Translations under genes and position numbers: made by a program
Notes under the pieces: generated by a model
What the model saw: the letters and a program-made list of their open reading frames with translations, nothing else
What the model was told of the DNA's origin: nothing
Database searches by the model: none
Shown here: positions 1 to 6,382 of the stretch, one piece after another
Layout of the letters: the number at the start of each line of letters is the position of its first letter
Numbering within the stretch: position 1 is the stretch's first letter
Source: Pseudomonadota bacterium
GTDB lineage: Bacteria; Pseudomonadota; Gammaproteobacteria; Burkholderiales; Nitrosomonadaceae
Length of the DNA: 9,082 nucleotides
Assembly (NCBI GenBank): GCA_018240935.1
Contig: JAFEEV010000226.1
Span: 1-9,082 of the forward strand
Direction: 5' to 3'

Positions 1-642
1 GAAGTGCAGTTGCGCCGGGGTCAGCGTCAGGCCGAACAGTTTGTGCTTGACCGGTTCGAGCACCGCCGGTAGTTGCTGCACGTCCATGTCGTCCGGCGTC
101 AGCGGATAATTCGCCGCGGCGATGCCGTATTGCAGTCCCAAGTACAGGCAAGTCGGCGTTTTACCGCAGCGCGAAACACCGATCAGAATGATGTCGGCTT
201 CATTGAAATGCTTGGGATTGACCCCGTCGTCGTGCGCCAGCACGAAATTGACCGCGGCGATGCGCTTGAAATACGCCGGGCTGTTCTGCAAGCCATGTGA
301 GCGCCCGGCTTTGCGCGCGGAAGGCCGGTGCAATTCGGCTTCGACCGGATGGGTGAATGCCTCGAAAAAATCGTACACGCGGCAATCGGCTTGTTTGATC
401 ACGTCCAGTATTTCCGGTTGTTGCAGCGTGCTGAACACCAGCGGACGGTGACCGTCCTGTTCGGCGGCCTGGTTGATCTGCGCCGCCACGGCGCGGGCCT
501 TTTCACTGTCGTCCAGAAATGGCACGCTGACCGTTTCCCAATCCATGCCGTCAAATTGCGTCAGCAAGCTATGGCCGAGCGTTTCCGCCGTGATGCCGGT
601 ACGGTCGGACAAGTAAAAAACGGTGCGCTTCTGGCGGGTCAT
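1..642 (-). CDS. ppsR: PEP synthase regulatory protein (DUF299 kinase/pyrophosphorylase), 3' end outside window
   Basis: Bifunctional serine/threonine kinase and pyrophosphorylase of the DUF299 family. In this family it inactivates PEP synthase by ADP-dependent phosphorylation and reactivates it by Pi-dependent dephosphorylation, in the cytoplasm. The ATG at 642-640 opens 214 codons that run without a stop to the window edge; the family is usually about 270 residues, so some 55-60 C-terminal residues are missing. Residues 9-23 carry the N-terminal family signature (FYLSDRTGITAETLG). A P-loop-like GVSRCGKTPT lies at residues 155-164, typical of the family. The ATG overlaps the ppsA stop in an ATGA arrangement and has no strong ribosome site of its own, so translational coupling to ppsA is likely. 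Its only expected target is the product of that neighbour. The gene is GC-rich like ppsA and unlike the RuBisCO genes. The identification is secure from the two motifs plus context; the exact activity is inferred from the family. Confidence 0.93.
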   Translation of the reverse strand, partial: MTRQKRTVFYLSDRTGITAETLGHSLLTQFDGMDWETVSVPFLDDSEKARAVAAQINQAAEQDGHRPLVFSTLQQPEILDVIKQADCRVYDFFEAFTHPVEAELHRPSARKAGRSHGLQNSPAYFKRIAAVNFVLAHDDGVNPKHFNEADIILIGVSRCGKTPTCLYLGLQYGIAAANYPLTPDDMDVQQLPAVLEPVKHKLFGLTLTPAQLHF

Positions 643-3023
643 ACGGAATCCGGTTTGTTCAGTTTGGACAGGTGCAGCCAAGTATCCACCACGGAATCAG
701 GATTGAGCGACAGGCTGCTGACGCCTTGCTCGTAAAGCCAAGCGGCGAAATCCGGATAATCCGACGGCCCCTGCCCGCAAATGCCGATGTATTTGCCCTG
801 CTTGCGGCACGCGCCGATGGCCATTGCCAGCAGTTTCTTGACCGCCGCATTGCGCTCGTCGAAAACGGACGCCACCAGGCTGGAATCGCGGTCGACTCCA
901 AGCGTCAATTGCGTCATGTCGTTGGAGCCGATGGAGAATCCGTCGAAGAACTCCAGAAATTCTTCCGCCAGCAGCGCGTTGGAAGGAATTTCGCACATCA
1001 TGATCAGGCGCAGGCCGTTTTGGCCGCGCGCCAATCCTTGCGCTGCGAGCAACGCGGTGACCTGTCCGGCTTCTTCCAGCGTACGGCAGAATGGAATCAT
1101 GATCTCGACGTTGGTCAGCCCCATGTCGTCGCGCACCTTGCGCAACGCCCGGCATTCCAGCTCGAAACAATCGCGGAACGCGGCAGCGACATAACGCGAT
1201 GCGCCGCGAAAGCCGATCATCGGGTTTTCTTCGTTCGGCTCATAACGGTTGCCGCCGATCAGGTTGGCGTACTCGTTGGACTTGAAATCGGAGGTGCGCA
1301 CGATCACCGGATGCGGATAGAACGCCGCCGCCAGTGTGGCGATGCCTTCGGTCAATTTTTCCACGTAAAAATCGATGGGGTTGGCGTAACCCGCGAGACG
1401 CCGGCTGATTTGATGCTTCAGATCGGTGGGCAACGCATTGAATTCCAGCAGCGCTTTCGGATGGATGCCGATGCGGTTATTGATGATGAATTCCAGCCGC
1501 GCCAGCCCGACGCCCTGATTCGGCATGCGCGAAACCGCGAAGGCGCGCGACGGATCGCCGACGTTCATCATGATCTTGAGCGGCAAATCGGGCAGATTGC
1601 CGGTATCCGCCGTCTGGTGTTCAAACGGCAATAATCCTTCGTAAACGCGACCGGTATCGCCTTCCGCGCAGGAAACGGTCACGTCCGCGCCATCGGTGAT
1701 CAGCGCGGTGGCGTTGCCGCAACCGACGACGGCCGGGATACCCATTTCACGCGCGATGATCGCGGCGTGACAGGTACGTCCGCCGCGGTTGGTAACGATT
1801 GCCGACGCGCGTTTCATAATCGGTTCCCAATCCGGATCGGTCATGTCGGTCACCAGCACATCGCCCGGTTGAACGGCGTGCATTTGATCGACACTTTTAA
1901 TCAAGCGCGCCGTTCCCTGGCCGATCCGGCTGCCGATCGCGCGTCCTTCCGCCAGCACTTGGCCCTTGCGGTTGAGCTTGTAGCGTTCCAGCACCGCCGC
2001 AGCGCGGCTTTCCACCGTTTCCGGACGCGCCTGCACGATGTACAGTTGTCCGTCTTGACCGTCCAGCGCCCATTCGATATCCATCGGGCGGCCGTAATGC
2101 TGTTCGATGATCACCGCCTGCCGCGCCAGCGCCTCGGCTTGCGCATCCGACAGCGAAAAGCGCATGCGCCGCGCCGCTTCGACATCGCGCGTCACTGTAT
2201 ACACGCTGCTGCCGCTTTTTTGCCCGGCGTACACCATCTCGATGGCTTTGGTGCCCAGCCGCCGCGACAGAACCGCCGGTTTTCCGGCAGCGAGCCCGCG
2301 TTTGTACACATAGAATTCATCCGGATTGACGATGCCTTGCACGATGGTTTCGCCCAATCCGTAGGTCGCAGTGATGAAAACGGCGTCGCGGAAACCGGAT
2401 TCGGTATCCAGCGTGAACATCACGCCGCTCGCGCCCAAGTCGCTGCGCGCCATTTTTTGAATACCGGCGGACAAATACACTTTATCGTGCGCAAAACCCT
2501 GGTGCACGCGGTACGCGATCGCGCGGTCGTTATACAGCGACGCGAACACCACCTTGATCGACGCAATGATCTGATCCAATCCGCGCACGTTCAACATCGT
2601 TTCCTGCTGTCCGGCAAACGATGCATCGGCCAAGTCCTCGGCGGTCGCCGACGAGCGCACGGCAAACGAAACCTCGCCGCCGCTGGTTGCGGTAAGCTGC
2701 TCGTAAGCCTGAGAGATAGCTTGCGCAATCGCATCCGGCAGCGCGGCATTGAGCATCCAGCCGCGTATGGTCTTGCCGGCGGCGGTCAGCGCTTGAATGT
2801 CGTCGACATTCAAGCCGTTCAATAACTGATTAATGCGGTCCGTCAACCCGTTGGCCGCGAGAAATTCACGATACGCTATGGTCGTGGTGGCAAAACCGGC
2901 GGGCACAGTCACACCGGCTTGCGCCAGATGGTTGATCATTTCACCCAGCGACGCATTTTTGCCGCCAACCAGACCGACATCGTTCATCGTCAATTGATCG
3001 AACCAGGCAATATAGTGTGTCAT
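639..3023 (-). CDS. ppsA: Phosphoenolpyruvate synthase (pyruvate, water dikinase)
   Basis: Cytoplasmic enzyme making PEP, AMP and phosphate from pyruvate, ATP and water (EC 2.7.9.2), the entry to gluconeogenesis from pyruvate. It has 794 residues, the usual full length. In order: an N-terminal ATP-grasp (PPDK_N) domain, about residues 15-345, with GGKNASLGEM at 20-29, RSSATAEDL at 123-131 and the QARPET end at 331-336; a swivelling phosphohistidine domain with GGRTCHAAIIARE at 414-426, His419 being the phosphorylated histidine (His421 in E. coli); and a C-terminal PEP-binding barrel with GSNDMTQ at 699-705 and GICGQGPSD at 747-755, Cys749 being the acid/base cysteine. All key residues are intact. 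The ATG at 3023 is preceded by ATAGGAG at good spacing. The last four bases overlap the regulator gene, making a ppsA-ppsR unit. cbbR lies 64 bases upstream in the same direction with no clear terminator between, so read-through from cbbR is possible. Confidence 0.97.
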   Translation of the reverse strand: MTHYIAWFDQLTMNDVGLVGGKNASLGEMINHLAQAGVTVPAGFATTTIAYREFLAANGLTDRINQLLNGLNVDDIQALTAAGKTIRGWMLNAALPDAIAQAISQAYEQLTATSGGEVSFAVRSSATAEDLADASFAGQQETMLNVRGLDQIIASIKVVFASLYNDRAIAYRVHQGFAHDKVYLSAGIQKMARSDLGASGVMFTLDTESGFRDAVFITATYGLGETIVQGIVNPDEFYVYKRGLAAGKPAVLSRRLGTKAIEMVYAGQKSGSSVYTVTRDVEAARRMRFSLSDAQAEALARQAVIIEQHYGRPMDIEWALDGQDGQLYIVQARPETVESRAAAVLERYKLNRKGQVLAEGRAIGSRIGQGTARLIKSVDQMHAVQPGDVLVTDMTDPDWEPIMKRASAIVTNRGGRTCHAAIIAREMGIPAVVGCGNATALITDGADVTVSCAEGDTGRVYEGLLPFEHQTADTGNLPDLPLKIMMNVGDPSRAFAVSRMPNQGVGLARLEFIINNRIGIHPKALLEFNALPTDLKHQISRRLAGYANPIDFYVEKLTEGIATLAAAFYPHPVIVRTSDFKSNEYANLIGGNRYEPNEENPMIGFRGASRYVAAAFRDCFELECRALRKVRDDMGLTNVEIMIPFCRTLEEAGQVTALLAAQGLARGQNGLRLIMMCEIPSNALLAEEFLEFFDGFSIGSNDMTQLTLGVDRDSSLVASVFDERNAAVKKLLAMAIGACRKQGKYIGICGQGPSDYPDFAAWLYEQGVSSLSLNPDSVVDTWLHLSKLNKPDSV

Positions 3024-3049
3024 TGTAAAACTCCTATCAGCAAATCATT

Positions 3050-3066
3050 ATTCAGCGTTTCCCTAA
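3050..3066 (-). repeat. Solo terminal inverted repeat of an IS5-like MITE in the ppsA leader
   Basis: On the minus strand this reads TTAG followed by GGAAACGCTGA. The 11 bases GGAAACGCTGA (3062-3052) are identical to the left end of the MITE at 7730-7740, and TTAG is the complement of the CTAA duplicated at that MITE. The interior side points into ppsA, yet no second end appears in about 150 bases, which are ppsA coding sequence. It therefore looks like a relic end left by deletion or rearrangement. It lies about 30 bases ahead of the ppsA ribosome site, so it forms part of the ppsA leader or promoter region. A chance match is possible but unlikely over 11 exact bases plus the matching flank. 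Confidence 0.55.
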
Positions 3067-3087
3067 ATATCGGGATTCTATGCCGTT

Positions 3088-4038
3088 TCATTTTTTTAAC
3101 AGCGGACAGTGCCCGGAAATCGCATGGCGGCATGATAAATCTTCGAGAAAATCGGGTGCTTGCCGCAAATACTCCAAGAAAGTCTGCGCAACAATCGATA
3201 ACTGTTTACCGGATGGGTAAGCAAAATACCAATGACGTTCAATGGGAAATCCCTCTACATCAAGTATCACAAGTTGCCCCATTGGCGCATCAAGCGCCAG
3301 GGTATGCCGCGACAATACAGCAATACCCAATCCACCGACAATAGCTTGCTTAATCGCCTCATTACTTCCCAGCTCCATGCGGACTTTCATTTTTTTATTT
3401 TGTTCTAAAAAAAATCGCTCTGCCGCCATTCTTGTTCCAGACCCCGGCTCACGAATAATAAAGGTTTCTTCACAAATACGCTCAATGCTGATCTTTTTTT
3501 CGCGAGACAATGGATGGTCGGCTGATGCCAGAACAACGAGCGGATTGTCTAAAAATACTTCGGCTACAGCATCAACTGCATCCGGAACTTGACCCAGGAT
3601 ATATAGATCGTCTTGATTATTAATTAATCGCTCCAAAACGCGTTCGCGATTTGTCACTTTTAGGGCAATGTCTATGCCAGGATACTTCTGACAAAACATA
3701 CCCAGCAAACGCGGCGTAAAATATTTCGCGGTAGTCACAACTGCAAGCCGCAGCTTTCCGGACTTCAGGCCTTTCATATCCGATGCGATCATTTCAAATC
3801 GCGAGAAATGTTCAAAAATACCTAAGCAGGTTTGATACAACTCTTTCCCTGCATCCGTCAGATAAATTTTTTTCCCAACTTGCTCAAACAATGGCAAACC
3901 AATCTCATCCGTCAGTTTTTTTATCTGCATCGATACTGTCGGTTGTGTCAGAAACAATTCTTCCGCCGCACGCGTGAAGCTTTTCAAACGCGCGATCGCT
4001 TCAAATACTTCCAGTTGCCGTATTGTGCTATGACGCAC
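3088..4038 (-). CDS. cbbR: LysR-type regulator of the Calvin-cycle operon, CbbR
   Basis: Transcription regulator expected to bind the divergent promoter region and activate the RuBisCO operon in response to metabolites. It has 316 residues, normal for CbbR. The winged helix-turn-helix occupies about residues 4-65, with FTRAAEELFLTQPTVSMQIKKL at 21-42 (ARAA-type first helix, TQPTVS recognition helix), followed by the LFEQ and LTDAGKELY landmarks typical of the CbbR branch. The substrate-binding-type effector domain spans about 93-298, with REPGSGTR at 196-203 and IVGGLGIAVLSR at 233-244. The start is GTG at 4038, with AAGGAG seven bases upstream; no better in-frame ATG agrees with the family start. 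It is transcribed away from cbbL, the classical cbbR/cbbL arrangement, which supports the assignment more than sequence alone. It is clearly AT-richer than ppsA downstream. The effector is not visible from sequence; PEP and NADPH are known effectors in relatives. Confidence 0.93.
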   Translation of the reverse strand: MRHSTIRQLEVFEAIARLKSFTRAAEELFLTQPTVSMQIKKLTDEIGLPLFEQVGKKIYLTDAGKELYQTCLGIFEHFSRFEMIASDMKGLKSGKLRLAVVTTAKYFTPRLLGMFCQKYPGIDIALKVTNRERVLERLINNQDDLYILGQVPDAVDAVAEVFLDNPLVVLASADHPLSREKKISIERICEETFIIREPGSGTRMAAERFFLEQNKKMKVRMELGSNEAIKQAIVGGLGIAVLSRHTLALDAPMGQLVILDVEGFPIERHWYFAYPSGKQLSIVAQTFLEYLRQAPDFLEDLSCRHAISGHCPLLKK

Positions 4039-4202
4039 GAGATTCTCCTTTTTATTTCAATCATAGATGTGAATCTATCAAAACCATCGAAACAATTGAT
4101 TATTATTTATGATTGAATCATTTTACTATATTTCTCACCCGCTGATAGCTACTTCCTAACTAAAGTAAATAGCGTGGATTTTTCAATAATTGGGAGAAAA
4201 TT
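4039..4202. promoter_or_regulatory. Divergent cbbR-cbbL control region with candidate CbbR sites
   Basis: This 164-base AT-rich spacer must hold both promoters and the CbbR operator. Three structures are visible. ATAGAT-N4-ATCTAT (4063-4078) is a perfect inverted repeat close to the cbbR start, suited to autoregulation. TGA-N7-TTA (4097-4109) fits the TNA-N7-TNA pattern described for CbbR binding. ATGATT-G-AATCAT (4109-4121) is a perfect 13-base palindrome abutting it. GGGAG at 4192-4196, six bases before the cbbL ATG, is the cbbL ribosome site. AT-rich hexamers such as TATATT near 4127-4132 could be a -10 element, but I see no well-spaced -35 partner and do not assign a transcription start. 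Confidence 0.6.
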
Positions 4203-5678
4203 ATGGCTTCACAAACTATCAAAGAAGGCAAAGAACGTTACAAATCCGGCGTAATTCCCTATAAAAAAATGGGGTACTGGGAACCGGATTACAAACCAAA
4301 GGATACTGATGTAATCGCACTGTTCCGCATTACTCCGCAAGAAGGCGTAGAACCGGAAGAAGCGGCTGCAGCGGTTGCTGGCGAATCATCAACAGCTACC
4401 TGGACGGTTGTTTGGACAGATCGTCTGACTGCTTGCGAGTTGTATCGTGCCAAAGCGTACCGAGTCGATCCAGTTCCCAATACCGGACCGGGCACCAAGA
4501 CCGATCAGCAATATTTTGCTTACATCGCCTACGATCTGGATTTATTTGAAGAAGGATCGATCGCCAACTTAACGGCTTCAATTATTGGTAACGTTTTTGG
4601 ATTTAAAGCGGTTAAAGCGCTGCGCCTCGAAGATATGCGCATTCCAGTCGCTTATCTCAAAACCTTCCAGGGGCCGGCAACCGGGATTGTGGTTGAACGT
4701 GAACGGCTGGATAAGTTTGGCCGCCCATTACTCGGCGCTACAACCAAACCTAAATTAGGTCTATCTGGCCGGAACTATGGCCGCGTGGTCTATGAAGGGC
4801 TAAAAGGTGGTCTAGACTTCATGAAAGACGATGAGAACATCAATTCGCAACCTTTCATGCACTGGCGCGACCGCTTCTTATTCTGTATGGAGGCGGTCAA
4901 TAAAGCTTCCGCCGCAACCGGTGAAGTTAAGGGTCATTATTTGAATGTGACAGCAGCTACTATGGAAGATATGTACGAACGCGCAGAATTTGCTAAATCT
5001 CTCGGTTCGGTCATTATCATGATTGACTTGGTGGTTGGTTACACGGCAATTCAATCGATGGCGAAGTGGGCGCGCAAGAATGACATGATATTGCATTTAC
5101 ACCGCGCAGGTAACTCGACTTATTCCCGGCAAAAAAATCACGGCATGAATTTCAGAGTTATTTGTAAGTGGATGCGCATGGCCGGAGTTGACCATATTCA
5201 TGCTGGAACCGTTGTCGGCAAACTCGAAGGTGATCCGCTGATGATTAAAGGATTCTACGATACCCTGCGGGAGTCCCGTACTGAACAAAGCCTAGAGAAT
5301 GGTCTGTTCTTCGATCAGGATTGGGCATCGTTGAGAAAAGTCATGCCGGTTGCGTCGGGTGGAATCCATGCCGGTCAAATGCATCAGTTGCTTGATTATC
5401 TGGGTGAGGATGTGGTGCTGCAATTTGGCGGTGGAACCATTGGACACCCGCAAGGCATTCAGGCAGGCGCCACAGCTAATCGTGTTGCGCTAGAAGCTAT
5501 GATTCTGGCACGCAACGAAGGCCGCGATTACGTTGCGGAAGGACCGAAAATTCTCGCAGAAGCCGCGAAATGGTGCACGCCATTAAAACAAGCACTGGAT
5601 ACTTGGAAGGATATAACCTTCAACTATGAATCCACTGACACTGCTGACTTCGTACCTTCAGCAACCGCCAATGTTTAA
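4203..5678 (+). CDS. cbbL: RuBisCO large subunit, red-type form IC
   Basis: Catalytic subunit of ribulose-1,5-bisphosphate carboxylase/oxygenase, fixing CO2 onto RuBP in the cytoplasm (EC 4.1.1.39); it assembles with CbbS as L8S8. It has 491 residues, normal for form IC. The red-type N-terminus (YKKMGYWEPDYKPKDTDVIA, 20-39) and the AGESSTATWTVVWTDRLTA block place it in this form. Active-site elements are all present: TTKPK with Lys182 and Lys184, the carbamylated Lys208 with metal ligands Asp210 and Glu211 in GGLDFMKDDEN, His300-Arg301, His333, loop 6 Lys340 in GTVVGKLEGD, Ser385, and the phosphate-binding GGGT at 409-412. The residue four after His300 is Asn304, where spinach has His298. The C-terminal tail from about 475 is the extended red-type tail that CbbX pulls on. 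It is the first gene of the operon, followed 21 bases later by cbbS. GGGAG six bases upstream supports the start. Confidence 0.98.
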   Translation: MASQTIKEGKERYKSGVIPYKKMGYWEPDYKPKDTDVIALFRITPQEGVEPEEAAAAVAGESSTATWTVVWTDRLTACELYRAKAYRVDPVPNTGPGTKTDQQYFAYIAYDLDLFEEGSIANLTASIIGNVFGFKAVKALRLEDMRIPVAYLKTFQGPATGIVVERERLDKFGRPLLGATTKPKLGLSGRNYGRVVYEGLKGGLDFMKDDENINSQPFMHWRDRFLFCMEAVNKASAATGEVKGHYLNVTAATMEDMYERAEFAKSLGSVIIMIDLVVGYTAIQSMAKWARKNDMILHLHRAGNSTYSRQKNHGMNFRVICKWMRMAGVDHIHAGTVVGKLEGDPLMIKGFYDTLRESRTEQSLENGLFFDQDWASLRKVMPVASGGIHAGQMHQLLDYLGEDVVLQFGGGTIGHPQGIQAGATANRVALEAMILARNEGRDYVAEGPKILAEAAKWCTPLKQALDTWKDITFNYESTDTADFVPSATANV

Positions 5679-5699
5679 TTCGTTAAAGGAGAAAATATC

Positions 5700-6134
5700 A
5701 TGATGACGAATACAGGCAATCGCCTTACGCAAGGACAATTCTCTTTTTTGCCCCCATTAACGGACAAGCAAATTTCTTCGCAAATCAAATATGCGTTGAA
5801 CAGGGGATGGGCTATAGGCATTGAATACACGGATGACCCTCATCCACGCAATACCTATTGGGAAATGTTTGGCAACCCGATGTTTGATTTAAAGGATCCT
5901 GCGGGAATATTGATGGAAATCAACAGTTGCCGCAAAACTTTCCCGAATCACTATATCCGTGTCACCGCTTTTAATTCCACACGCGGTGTTGAAAGTCCGA
6001 CGATGTCATATATCGTCAATCGGCCCGAAGCGGAACCTGGTTTTAGCTTAGTAAGACAGGAAACTGCCAGCAGGAACATTCATTACTCGATACATTCTTA
6101 CGCTACTGATAAACCAGAAGGAGAAAGATACTGA
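5700..6134 (+). CDS. cbbS: RuBisCO small subunit, red-type form IC
   Basis: Small subunit capping the CbbL octamer. It has 144 residues, close to the form IC length. The conserved FSFLPPLTDKQI is at 14-25, and GWAIGIEYTDDPHPRNTYWE begins at 36, followed by the MFGNPMFDLKDPAGILMEI block. The residues after about 112 (GFSLVRQET through the YATDKPEGERY end) form the C-terminal beta-hairpin extension that is specific to red-type small subunits and helps assembly. AAAGGAG ends eight bases before the first ATG at 5700; a second ATG follows at once (5703) and could be used instead, losing one residue. It is tightly coupled to cbbL (21-base gap). A strong hairpin begins 10 bases after the stop, which should favour cbbLS message over the downstream genes. 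Confidence 0.97.
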   Translation: MMTNTGNRLTQGQFSFLPPLTDKQISSQIKYALNRGWAIGIEYTDDPHPRNTYWEMFGNPMFDLKDPAGILMEINSCRKTFPNHYIRVTAFNSTRGVESPTMSYIVNRPEAEPGFSLVRQETASRNIHYSIHSYATDKPEGERY

Positions 6135-6144
6135 TACTGAAAAA

Positions 6145-6173
6145 CCCTCTCTTCTCGTGGCGAGAAGAGAGGG
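6145..6173 (+). terminator. Perfect 13-bp hairpin after cbbS (attenuating terminator or mRNA-stabilising stem)
   Basis: CCCTCTCTTCTCG (6145-6157) pairs perfectly with CGAGAAGAGAGGG (6161-6173) around a three-base TGG loop. There is no immediate U-run; T-rich sequence begins only about 11 bases later (TTTTATTTTTT within 6185-6195). It may act as a leaky terminator or a 3' processing and protection stem, giving high cbbLS and lower cbbX and downstream expression. Premature termination after cbbS has been described in the Ralstonia eutropha cbb operon. Confidence 0.8.
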
Positions 6174-6227
6174 CTTGATCAAAATTTTATTTTTTCAGGA
6201 AGATGCCCATAACCCAAGGAAATCAAC

Positions 6228-6380
6228 ATGAGCAATGAGTTTAAAAACCTGAGTACTGCTGAAAATATTTCGGTCGATCTAGGCACAGAATTTCGAAAAT
6301 CCTTAGAAGGAATAAAATTATTTATGCATTTATTGATCAAGAAACTGCTCAGAATACAACAATCTGTATCGAAGGATTAA
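6228..6380 (+). CDS. 50-residue ORF resembling the N-terminus of CbbX; possible duplicate remnant
   Basis: A short ORF with its own ribosome site (AAGGA, seven bases before ATG) ends two bases before the cbbX ATG. Its first 25 residues align without gaps to the first 25 of CbbX in this window, 14 identical: shared KNLS at 6-9, Glu12, SVDL at 15-18, EFR at 21-23 and Ser25. After residue 25 the similarity stops; the rest (KLFMHLLIKKLLRI and so on) is basic and hydrophobic, and has no recognisable domain. It contains no Walker motifs, so it cannot be an ATPase. Of the 13 identical codons after the start Met, seven differ by synonymous changes, so the duplication is old and the amino acids may have been conserved. 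It could be a truncated cbbX copy or a small protein that mimics the CbbX N-terminus. Translation into its stop may couple to cbbX. Confidence 0.5.
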   Translation: MSNEFKNLSTAENISVDLGTEFRKSLEGIKLFMHLLIKKLLRIQQSVSKD

Positions 6381-6382
6381 TC

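Noticed and set aside
73..735. Plus- and minus-strand short frames over the first 700 bases
   Set aside because: The minus-strand DUF299 protein reads through this whole region in one frame with its signature motifs; the others are shadows.
672..2825. Long plus-strand open frames opposite ppsA (672-1634 and 1767-2825)
   Set aside because: They are antisense shadows of a GC-rich gene, have no recognisable domains, and lie opposite a complete, motif-bearing PEP synthase.
6300..6380. Walker B remnant (TTTATTGAT, frame-shifted FIDQ) in the 3' half of the mini-ORF, as if a deleted cbbX
   Set aside because: Only nine bases match the cbbX FIDE region in another frame, and the flanking sequence does not align. 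This is too weak to claim.
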